From Trichodelitschia bisporula (taxonomy: Eukaryota; Ascomycota; Dothideomycetes; Phaeotrichales; Phaeotrichaceae), in NCBI GenBank assembly GCA_010356995.1, contig ML996703.1:124001-188000 (forward strand): a stretch of DNA of 64,000 nt. Reading direction: 5' to 3'. Positions 55,686-64,000 of this stretch are shown here, piece after piece (positions within the stretch are counted from its first letter, which is position 1; every line of letters begins with the position of its first letter). Made by a program: the position numbers and the translations under genes. The notes beneath the pieces were generated by a model that was given only the letters and a program-made list of their open reading frames with translations, was not told the origin of the DNA and did not search any database.

Positions 55686-58165
55686 ATGAATCCCCACCGA
55701 TCCCCACCGCCGCACCGCCGCGCCCCCCCCCTCGCCTACGACGAAAGCGGAGCGCCCGGCCCATCCCCGCGCCCCTCCGCCCGCGCCCGCTCCCGCTCCC
55801 CGCACGCCCACGACGCGCGCCGCGTGTACCCGCACGGTATCAATTGACGAGGCCTCGAGTGTCCCTTTGCTGCCCAACTTTGCTCATTCACTCGTTGCAG
55901 ATGAAGATGAGACGCCCTCGGGCCATGCGCCGCACCGGTCTTCCCGCCGCTACGATTGGGACCCCGGGTATGAGGGAGGGTATGACGATAGAGGGTATGA
56001 GCGCGGTCAAGGCCGGGACTACGACTACGACAACCCTCGGGAGAACCCTCGGGACCATCGGCCCTGGAATGGCCGTGCGACGAGCCCGCCCGCGCAGGCG
56101 TATCCGCGAAGGATGAGGAGCAAGTCTAGGAGTCGGAGTCCGGCGAGACGTGTGCCGACGAAGGAGTTGATTATGGAGGGGTTGCCTACTGATATTTCTG
56201 AGGATAGCGTGAGTGTCTCGTGCGGCGTGGAGCTTCGCGGCTAATGGGTGCAGATCCGGCAACAGATTGATACTTTCTACAAGACGGAGAATCTGGTCGA
56301 CGTGCGGATCATCCGGCACAAGCAGACGCGTATGTGATGCTGGAGGGTATCGGGGTGGTGCTTACGTGTAGCAGAGGTTTCCCGCGGATATGGCTTCTTG
56401 CAGTTTGCGGATGTGGACTCGGCAAGCGCGTTTCTCGAGCGCTACCGAAGGGACTTTGGCTTCTCTGCCCCTAGCACGGACGGCGTGACGACTCGTGTTG
56501 ACATTTCGTATAGTCGTGAGCGCCGTGAGCGACCGGCTGACTGGAACTGCGCTACTGTAAGTACTCCATGCGGTTTGTTTGAAATAAGCTGACCAGCCAG
56601 TGTGGAACGGACAACTTTGCCACACGCGCTAAATGCCGGACCTGCCTGACCTCAAAAGACGGTTCGTTCTCCTTTCTAATGTTCCTGTTGCGTCTTCTCG
56701 TATAGTTTCTGACTGTTTAGCCCAAGTCGAAGCTCCGCGGCAAGTGGCACCCCCGCCTGTCGTCAACAACGGCGACAGCGATGCCGCGCCTGACGACACC
56801 CCGTCGCTCTTCCTTCTCCTGCGCTACCTAGAGCCCAGCACAACAGAGCAAGTCCTCGCCCGCGCACTAGAAAAGCTCTGCAAGCCAGCACCCGATGCCG
56901 ACCCCGCCAAACAAGCCAAACAAGCCGGCGCAAAAATCACATCCACCGCCTTCTCGATCAACAGCGGCGCCCGCACCGGCAGCATCAAGCGCGTCTTCAT
57001 CGTTCGGGACAAAGCCACGGGCGACAGCCGCCGCTACGGCTTCGCCGAGTTCCACACCCTGGACGACGCCCAGGCTGCGATGAAGAAGTACAGCTCGATG
57101 GAGAAGTTTACCATCTCGTCGAGCCCTGTGTATGTTAATTACATCCATACGGGCGTGTTTGTGCCGTTGTTTGAGGATACGAATCCGGAGTATACGTTCG
57201 CTGCTTCGCATAATCCTGCGCTTAAGCTGGCGTATTGGGACGCACAGGCCTATATGAGCGAGTTGGAAGTGTCGACTGAGCCGCCGAACGTGGACGGTGC
57301 GGCAAAGGCGGAGATTAAGGACGCTGCGAAGCCGAAGGCTAAGAAGCGCAAGGTTGAGGCCGCGGCTGATGAGTCGGGGAAAAGGGTACCCTCCCCCCTC
57401 TCCCCCTCTCTCATATCCTAACATAAGCAGTTCCGCTTCGCCCAACTCGAACTCTGGCAAAAAAAACAGGAAGAACTCCACGGTGGCACACCCGCCGGTA
57501 AACCTACCCACTCCACACCACCAATCGACACCGACCCCCCTCCCCCCCCTCCCCCCGCAGAGGCAGGACCGCAATCCTACGCCGACCTCAAGCAACTCAT
57601 CTGCGCCTTATGTAACAGGAAATTCGACTCCGTCCCCGCGGTGCAGAAACACGAGCGCGCGTCGGATTTGCACAAACGGAACCTGCAATCCGCGGACCTG
57701 CGCGCTAAAGCGGTTGCCAAACTCGCGGCTTCACGAAGGACTGCACCCGCACCCGCGTCTGTACCCGAACCCCCCGCGCCGGAGAACGTGTATGTAGACC
57801 GCGCGGCGGCGCGGCGCATCGCCTTCCAGCAACCAAAAAAGGTAGCTACCCGCCCCGCCCCCGCGCCGGCCAAAGCCCTTCACGACCCATCCCCCGAACC
57901 CGAGCCGCAGCCGAAGAAGAGCAAGGGCGCTGCGTTACTGGGTAAGATGGGCTGGAGCGAAGGTTCCGGCCTCGGTGCCCGGGGCGAAGGGATTGTAGCC
58001 CCTATCGAGCCGAAGGTTTATCGGGAGGGGGTTGGGTTGGGGGCTGAGGGGGGGGAGGTGGGTGATGCGCAGGTGGAGGCGGAGCGGAATACGGGAGGGG
58101 GGAGGGGGAAGTGGATTGAGAGGGCTAGGGAGGGGGCGAGGGAACGGTTTAGTCGGATGGAGTAG
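55686..58165 (+). CDS. RNA-binding splicing regulator, RBM5/RBM10-like
   Basis: Seven exons (55686-55836, 55901-56208, 56254-56329, 56372-56556, 56601-56661, 56721-57385, 57431-58165) give 726 aa. Domains in order: an RS/Arg-rich N-terminus (SRSPHAHDARR, SKSRSRSPARR); RRM1 (about 135-215) with KELIMEGLPTDIS and SRGYGFLQFADV; a RanBP2-type zinc finger (WNCATCGTDNFATRAKCRTC); RRM2 (about 270-380) with SLFLLLRYLEPSTTE and RYGFAEFHTLDDAQ; a basic KPKAKKRK signal; a C2H2 finger (CALCNRKFDSVPAVQKHERASDLHKRNL); and a G-patch (GAALLGKMGWSEGSGLGARGEG). This order is that of RBM5/RBM10, nuclear spliceosome-associated regulators. The zinc finger's CxxC is split by an intron, and exon 4 has a tandem TAGCAG acceptor. 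Confidence 0.94.
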
Positions 58166-58293
58166 GGGGAGTAAGGGTATGGTTAGAGTATGGTTAGGGA
58201 GGACGATGGGGATGGGGTGTGGGCTTGTAGTCTGGCATGGCTAAAGGTAGGGTAGGGTAAATCTGGATGATGGATGAGACGTGGGACTAGTCG

Positions 58294-58393
58294 ATTCTTC
58301 TATAAGCACGAATACAGGTAACCAACCGTTCAGCAATAACTTTCCCTCCCGAAGGAGCATGACTTGAATCCCACCCCATCCTGATTCACCGTC
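58294..58393 (+). repeat. Direct repeat, left copy (gene-tail duplication)
   Basis: About 100 bases matching 58640-58737: TATAAGCACGAATACAG, CAACCG, AATAACTTTCCCTCCCG, AACATGAATCC-like and CTGATT(C/T)ACCGTC. The right copy overlaps the stop codon of the Pro/Glu-rich gene; this left copy does not end a gene. Confidence 0.8.
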
Positions 58394-58418
58394 GTAAACC
58401 TGGATGTAGGCCCACGGT

Positions 58419-58605
58419 GATGTAGACATGAAAGGAGCATTGGTATGTCAGGAAGGAGCGTATGATATAATGCGAGCATGATAGAAGGAAGGCGCAAAGG
58501 AGGATACTTGGCATTGTGTATTTAAATCTCTAGAGTCTCTGACTCTTCTTCTCTTTGTCTTCTACTTCAATCTTCAGTTTTACAGTTGCCTTGTCGCACG
58601 TGATG
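58419..58605 (+). repeat. Dispersed repeat family, copy 3
   Basis: It matches copies 1 and 2: GATGTAGACATGAAAGGAGC, ATGTCAGGAAGGAGCGTA, GATAGAAGGAAGG, GGAGGATACTTGG, GTGTATTTAAAT, a pyrimidine-rich part and TTGTCGCACGTGAT. It sits between the two halves of a 100-base direct repeat. Confidence 0.7.
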
Positions 58606-58639
58606 AGCCTCTACACCCATCACACGGGAACTGGGTCCA

Positions 58640-58737
58640 TTATTCTACAAGCACGAATACAGTATCCAACCGCTTATCAATAACTTTCCCTCCCGGGAGT
58701 AACATGAATCCACCCACTCCTTCCTGATTTACCGTCC
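58640..58737 (+). repeat. Direct repeat, right copy, overlapping a gene's stop codon
   Basis: This is the partner of 58294-58393. Its last bases carry the TAA stop (58731-58729, minus strand) and two preceding codons of the Pro/Glu-rich gene. Confidence 0.8.
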
Positions 58738-60546
58738 AGCCTCCTCAAGCCCGCGTTCCAAACTCCCAAACAAATCCATCTCCCCATCCGGGTACCTCGG
58801 CTTCTTCGTCTCTTCCACCCTCTCCGGCACCGGCGCAGGCGGCACAGCCTCCTCCTTCCCCTCCTCCCCTCCAACCCCCTCCACCACAACCCCAGTCTCA
58901 AGCCCAGGACCCTCCCTCTCCATCACAACACCCTCAGCCACCGGCTCGGGCTCGGGCTGGGTCTCCGGCTGCGGCGCGGGCTCGGCGGCGGGCTCGGTGG
59001 CTTCGAAGGCTTCGGCATTAGGCTCGACCACTGGTGCAGACGTGGGTTCGGGGGCGAGGTCATGCACAGGTTCCGGCGGGGGGATGATCGGGGCGGGAGG
59101 ATCGACGACGGGGATGGGGGTGGGAGCGGGCGCGGGGGGGGAAGGTTGGCGGTTGGGCGGCGGCGCGGGCGCGGGCGCGGGAGGGGAAGCTTGACGAGGA
59201 GGTGGGGGCGTGGGAGGGGAAGCTTGACGAGGCGAGGGTGCGGAAGGGGAAGCTTGACTAGGAGGCGGGGGGGCGGGGAGAGGGGCGATGAAGGGGGCTG
59301 GGGGCGCGTCAGCATCGGCCATCACTGTGTCGTTTTGCTCTTGAGGTGGGAGGAGGGCTTCCGCCTGCGGCAGGGAGCCCGGGGGTGATTCGGGCTTCAC
59401 CTGCACCTCCGGTTGCGGCTGGGCCTGGTCCGGTTTGGTGTCGTTGACCTCGCCCTCCTCGCCCTCCTCGCCCTCCTCGTTCTCCTCGCCGGACTCCTCC
59501 TCGCCTTCCTCCGGGGCGTCGACCATCGGCGTGTCGCGCTCGCGGTCGGCCTCGGCAGGGGTAGGCTGCTCCTTGGGCACATCGTCAGCGACTGGTTTCT
59601 TCTCCTCAGGGGCAGACGGGGCGGCAGGCGTGCCCTCGGGCCCCACGCCCTCGAACAGCACCTTCTTCCGCCCGCGGCCGGGGCCCTTCTTGTGCTTCTT
59701 GCGTGGGGGCGGGGGCTTGCGCTTGTTAGGCGTGGGCTGGAGGAGGTCGTTGGCGATGAGCACGCCGAGGTCGTTCGCCACACCGACGCCTTCGATTATG
59801 GCGCCTGGCGTGACCTTTGCGATTGCCGCTTCGTCGTCTTCCTCCGGGACTTCGTTGTCCAGGACTTGCCCCTCAGGCGCGAGGACCTCGTACACCCGCA
59901 CCGAGCCATCAGGCTCGACCTTGCGCACCCGCGTCTTGCGCGACGCGGCGGGCGGCTGCACAGGCACCGGCGCGCCGCCCCACGTCGTCGGCAGGCCGCG
60001 GCGGCGCTTAGCCAGATACTCCTGCTCCGACTCCTCGAGATGGCGCGGGACGGCCGCCCAGCGCTTGGCCGTAAAACCGCGGGGCGGCTCCGTGTCCTTC
60101 TCGTCCTCGGGTGGGGGGTCGAGGGGATCGTCGTCCCCCGGTGGCGAGGGCGGTTTGTATATCCTGCCCGCGCGGGCGGCGCGGAGGAGCTGCTGGCTGA
60201 CTTCGGGGAGGAGGTGCGAGTCGCGCGGCATGGGGAGTTCGGGCCAGGGGGCTTTGTGGGTGGAGGGGGTGGGGTCAGGGGGGGGGGCGCCGATTGTGGC
60301 TTCGCTTTCGCGCCATTGGCGGATGGGGAGGCCTTTGAGGATTGTGTCGTCGTCGGCTTGGGTGCGGTTTTGGCGGCTGCTACGGAGCTGGCGGGGGGGG
60401 TAAAGGTTAGAACTAGTTGGTAAGAGAGGGGCGTAGGCTGGGTCGGGGTGAGGGTCGGGGGTTGGAGCGTGGAATTCGAGCAGTTTGAAGATGACTTCGG
60501 AGGTTGGTGGGCCCGAGAGATCTATGCTGTGGCGTCTTCCTGGCAT
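58729..60546 (-). CDS. Pro/Glu-rich, probably nuclear protein of unknown function
   Basis: A single open frame of 605 aa from the ATG at 60546 (MPGRRHSIDLSGPPTSEVIFKLLEFHAP); codons further upstream are non-ATG. The first 200 residues look conserved rather than random: LKGLPIRQWRESEATIG, PWPELPMPRDSHLLPEVSQQLLRAARAGRIYKPPSP, RGFTAKRWAAVPRHLEESEQEYLAKRRRGLP. Then comes a basic cluster NKRKPPPPRKKHKKGPGRGRKKVLFEG, good for nuclear import or DNA contact. The second half is acidic and proline repeats (EEGEEESGEENEEGEEGEEGE, PAPPPPSQASPSAPSPRQASPPTPPP). I do not recognise the family; a chromatin-associated role is a guess. Two long antisense frames (59413-60423 region) are shadows. Confidence 0.75.
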   Translation of the reverse strand: MPGRRHSIDLSGPPTSEVIFKLLEFHAPTPDPHPDPAYAPLLPTSSNLYPPRQLRSSRQNRTQADDDTILKGLPIRQWRESEATIGAPPPDPTPSTHKAPWPELPMPRDSHLLPEVSQQLLRAARAGRIYKPPSPPGDDDPLDPPPEDEKDTEPPRGFTAKRWAAVPRHLEESEQEYLAKRRRGLPTTWGGAPVPVQPPAASRKTRVRKVEPDGSVRVYEVLAPEGQVLDNEVPEEDDEAAIAKVTPGAIIEGVGVANDLGVLIANDLLQPTPNKRKPPPPRKKHKKGPGRGRKKVLFEGVGPEGTPAAPSAPEEKKPVADDVPKEQPTPAEADRERDTPMVDAPEEGEEESGEENEEGEEGEEGEVNDTKPDQAQPQPEVQVKPESPPGSLPQAEALLPPQEQNDTVMADADAPPAPFIAPLPAPPPPSQASPSAPSPRQASPPTPPPPRQASPPAPAPAPPPNRQPSPPAPAPTPIPVVDPPAPIIPPPEPVHDLAPEPTSAPVVEPNAEAFEATEPAAEPAPQPETQPEPEPVAEGVVMEREGPGLETGVVVEGVGGEEGKEEAVPPAPVPERVEETKKPRYPDGEMDLFGSLERGLEEAGR

Positions 60547-62627
60547 GATGGCGATGATATGTTCAAAGAAGAAGGTTTGGAGGGATGGGAGAGCGTGAAG
60601 ACTGAAGTACAAGCAGAGACGAGGTAGGCGAGCGGAAAGAGCATGCCAACCCTTACGCCGTCACTCTGCCCGGTATCGGGCGACTCCAGTGGCAATTGCC
60701 ACGAGAAGCGTACCATAGTCCACGCATCACAAAACGCGAAGACGGGACGCTCGATCCCCTCTGCCGCTGCTGGTGACGGGGTTGGCGCAACACCGGTCAC
60801 CGCTGCAGGCAACAGGCGCTGAACCTGCGGCTTGCAGAGAAAGAGGCGCGACGGAGAACGGTAGAGTGAAGTGACGATGAGCCAGAGAAGGAAACGGGAG
60901 GACCTACGGGAGCCATAGTTGCGGATTGTCGCCTGAGGAAGACGCCACGCAATGCCTGTTTAGTGCAGGCTGTACCCTTGGTTTGGTAGGCGAGGATGTA
61001 CTAAGGTGATGGTGTGATAGGGACGATGGGTGATTGATGGTGTGTTGTGGTTGCTGTTGTTGTGGGCTGTTGTCGGCTGGTTCGTGATGGGACAGCTTGC
61101 CCTTGCTCTTGGTGTTTTGGCGTTGAGCGCAGGTACCATGCAGAATGTCACGTGATGTTGATTTGATATACGAATCGGTACTTTCTCGGCCACATCTCCA
61201 CCACTTCACCCCTCGCCTCCACGACTTCATAATTACTGCTCAGATCTGGTAAGGAACTTGATCATTTAGAGTTCACCCTCAACTTCTTAGAAAGCTTGAA
61301 TTGCGTCATCTGGTCAGCCGATTATGCCTTAAGGGGCTGCTTTCCGACTCGGCTGTAAAGCTTCCTATGCTGTGACACACATCACCAGCTTGTCGTCTGC
61401 TCGTTCAGCCTATTCCTGCTTTGTTGCTCTCGTGCAACAAAGCATCCAACTTCAATTCAGCCTGACTGTTCCTGATGCCTACGGGATTGCCGAGTTCTGT
61501 GCCTCCAACACTCTGGTGTGCAACTCTGCTCGTGGCCTCCGATAGGACCGAGGAAGTATTCGTGGCCACGACAGATGCTGAGGGTTATACAGCGGATCTG
61601 GCTCCGTATCTGGCTCTGTATCCTGCCTCATGGCCGGACGTCTGTCAGGCTGGCCAAGTGCCACTGCAGACAGCTCATCCGTCATTGTCGCTTGTCCCGC
61701 TGCTCTACGCCATGAGCCTGACGACTTCACACCGGTCGGGGAGCCTATCAATCCCAGGTCCAGCTGAACAGTGCGGTCCCCAAAGGAAACACGGAAACAT
61801 GTCCTCCGTTTTGACATTACACTGCTGTTTCTTGCTGACATTGCCCTGCTACATTTGCCCTGTTGACATTCCACTGTTGTCTGTCCCTGCTAACCGTGGT
61901 GGTGAGCGCAATCCTTGCATTGCAGTCTACATCCGTATTCCAAACCCACGGCCACCCCCGGCCGTCAATCAATTGGCATCCATCAGCAACGACGCACTGC
62001 TCGCACCTCACCTCCATTAGAAACACAAGCGTACTGCCTTCAATCTCCTTATCGACTTCTCGAAACGGAAATGTAGAGCCTCTGGGTCTGTCCAAGAATA
62101 GAAAGAGTCGCGCGGATGGCCTCGAACGTCGACGCTAGTCGGCCCCCAAAAGACTGGGCGCCAGCTAAAACGCGGAGAGGCGCGCGGAGGAGAGAGCGGA
62201 GGGGGAGGTTGGGGAGGGAGGAAAGAGACGCGCGCGCTCGTGCTGAGAAGCTGAAGTACTTCTCCTCTCCCTTCCCCTTCCCTCACTCCTCTCTTACCTG
62301 CAACTACTCTCTCTTCCCCGCTTTCAATTCTGAGCCTCATGTCTTTGCTAACCTACAGTAACACATCTGGTTGAGTAACGTTAACAAGGCTTCCCTAGCC
62401 CTGCCTCCTCAAACCTCTCAATTGTCAATCCTTCAGCTGTCAAGAACGGGCCAGACCAGGCCCACCCCCGCCAGCTGATCTCACCCATCCCTCACCTCTG
62501 ACCGAACTGCCTCCCGTTTGCAATCTGCAACACATTCAAACCCTCGTCCGCCGACGCCCCCCTCCCTCGAACAACCTTCCCTAGTCCCCAAGGCCAAAAC
62601 TCTCGCTATCCCCCACACAACCACCCC
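60547..62627. other. Divergent intergenic region with pyrimidine-rich leader
   Basis: About 2.1 kb between two start codons facing away from each other. From about 62240 to 62620 the plus strand is strongly pyrimidine-rich, as in fungal leaders just before a start. A 181-codon frame at 61475-62020 begins with ATG but has no recognisable features and I do not call it. Confidence 0.45.
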
Positions 62628-64000
62628 ATGTCCCTCCAACCCTCCGACCGCCATGCGGGGCGTTCGCGCTCCCGCTCCCATTCGCGCCGCGACGACCGCG
62701 ACCGATCCCGTTCCCGCGACCCGCGAATCAGCGCCCGCGCCCCCTCCCCCGCCGCCGCCGTACGTCGGGCAAGCCTGCAGCTGCCTTCCCCCCCCCCGCG
62801 CCTGCCTAATCCCCCCCTCTACTTAAAAGTCCCTCCGGCTGATAAACCACAGTATGAGTATTCGACTACCGCCGCATACCCCATCCCAGGTGCGTCTTGC
62901 CAAATGCGCCCCGTTACGAACGGGCCGGTCAAGCGTTGCGTTTTTCACTGACGTTTAAAGGCGCAGCGATGGCCACCCCTTCGCCCCGCGGCCCGGACTC
63001 GGATTCGAACGTCACGATGGGCGATTACGCAGACTACCCCCCCGAGCAACGTCCAGGCTACCAGCCGCCCGCCCCCAGCGCACCGATGCCGGCCACGGGG
63101 GGCGTGCAATATTCGCAGCCGCTCAACCCGACCTTCACCCCCTTCCCGCAATGGGGCTTCAACGCCCCGTCCACCACATCGCCCGGCTCATCCGCCCCCC
63201 CCCTCGCCTACTCCCCGCCAAAGGGGAGCTTCAAGTACGCCGAGCCCCCGAGTAAGATAACCTACACCGCAAAACCCGTCGTCGAGCCCAAGCCCCCGCC
63301 AGTCCAGCACACAACCCACTCCCGCGCCCCGAGCACCTCCACCCCACTCCCCTACCAGCAGGTCCCGCAGAGTCCATACCCGCAGCAGCAGCAGCAGCAG
63401 CAATCCGCCCAACCCTACCCAACCTACACGCAAACCATCCAGCCCCTCCGCGGCCAACCCCCGCCCCCCCAGCCTTATCCGCAACTCCCCGGCCCACCAC
63501 CACCCGGCCCCGGCCCACAAGCCTACGGCCAGTTGCCAGGCCCGCCGATGAACTCCCCGCCCGGCCAAGGCTACGCCGCCCCACCCCCGCCAATGGGCAT
63601 GCCAGGTCTGCCCGGCCCGCCGCCCCCCATGGGCGGAAGTCTAGGCCGCGGTCCCTCCCCCCCGCGCGGGTACAACGGCGCCATCATCAAGGAAGTCGTC
63701 CCCGGGGGCGGAGGCAAACCTCCCTCGCCGCCCTCGGGCCGGCGCAAGGCGAATAGCACCAGCGGCCCCAGGCCCGAGATACGTGGATCGGGCGGGATGC
63801 GCCCGCCGCCGTCGCCGGGCTTGCAGCCGTATATGGAGCGGTTGTCTGTCGGTGGAGGGGGGGGGTTATCTGTGGGCGGAGGGTATGGTGCGCCCAGCGG
63901 CGGTGGTGGGGGGGGTATTGGTGGGGGAAGGCCCCCCGCTAGTCCCCTGCTCGAGGCGTACCGCGGGACGTACCAGTCTATGTCGCCGATGCCGAGTCCG
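62628..64000 (+). CDS. Pro/Gly-rich protein, 5' part only (runs off window)
   Basis: Three exons are seen: 62628-62759, 62853-62889 (only 37 bases) and 62961 to the edge. The frame is open throughout with no stop. The N-terminus is RS-rich (RSRSRSHSRRDDRDRSRSRDPR). Then follow QYEYSTTAAYPIPG, MATPSPRGPDSDSNVTMGDYADYPPEQRPGY and long Pro/Gln/Tyr/Gly repeats including a run of Gln. Near the edge are ordered-looking blocks: NGAIIKEVVPGG, RGSGGMRPPPSPGLQPYMERLSVGG and SPLLEAYRGTYQSMSPMPSP. The last blocks seem too specific for random low complexity and may be a conserved fungal motif. The function is unknown. Confidence 0.75.

Larger units (their letters stand above)
58166..58728. other. Convergent spacer with duplicated tail and repeat copy
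   Basis: This region lies between the RBM5-like stop and the stop of the next minus-strand gene. It contains a 100-base duplication of that gene's 3' end and a dispersed repeat copy, listed separately. Confidence 0.6.

Noticed and set aside
59413-60423. Two antisense frames of more than 320 codons over the Pro/Glu-rich gene
   Set aside because: They arise from complementing Pro and Glu codons in low-complexity sequence; no start context or domain is present.
61475-62020. 181-codon plus-strand frame starting with ATG
   Set aside because: No domain, no signal peptide, odd composition, and a comparable frame on the other strand; kept as non-coding.

Overview
This window is nuclear DNA of a filamentous ascomycete (Pezizomycotina; class not determined). 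The reasons are short introns (mostly 45-60 bases) with CTAAC/CTGAC-type branch points a few bases before the acceptor, a laccase ending in the ascomycete-type DSGL tail, an AIM11-type mitochondrial protein, and an exopolygalacturonase and GH5 endoglucanase typical of plant-biomass-degrading moulds. I read about 22 protein-coding genes, most with introns, and give exon coordinates where both splice sites and reading phase agree. No tRNA, rRNA, CRISPR, LTR element or complete transposon was recognised.

Layout. 1-5.4 kb: two secreted plant cell-wall hydrolases in tandem on the minus strand (GH5 with accessory modules, then a GH28 exo-acting pectinase). 6-11.5 kb: an RRM protein, the Sec61 gamma subunit and a DCAF11/LEC14B-like WD40 protein. 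12.5-16.2 kb: an orphan membrane protein and a mitochondrial carrier. The carrier is divergent from SPT16 (16.6-19.9 kb), which converges on a 6-phosphogluconate-dehydrogenase-like gene. 22-26 kb: a CDP-alcohol phosphotransferase (EPT1/CPT1 type) and a NIPSNAP-like mitochondrial protein. 27.5-28.5 kb: a tandem-repeat secreted protein cut by an in-frame stop. 31.5-33.3 kb: a laccase.

33.3-41.1 kb is nearly 8 kb without a supportable gene; it holds a worn tandem array near 39.3-39.9 kb. 41-51.4 kb: a very large disordered repeat protein, an F-BAR RhoGAP (Rgd1-like), a PNPOx-fold protein and a hydrophilin-like repeat protein. 52-64 kb: a Thr-rich secreted-protein candidate, AIM11, the MoaE subunit of molybdopterin synthase, an RBM5/RBM10-like splicing regulator, a Pro/Glu-rich nuclear-type protein, and the 5' part of a Pro-rich protein running off the right edge.

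The genes do not form one pathway. Housekeeping functions (chromatin transcription, secretory translocon, phospholipid synthesis, Moco synthesis, splicing) are interspersed with secreted biomass-degrading and surface proteins. The observations most worth following are: the rebuilt phosphate pocket of the 6PGDH-like protein; the dibasic-linked repeat secreted protein; a three-copy dispersed repeat family, one copy lying between duplicated gene tails; 7-nt and 10-nt microexons; and the tandem array in the gene desert.
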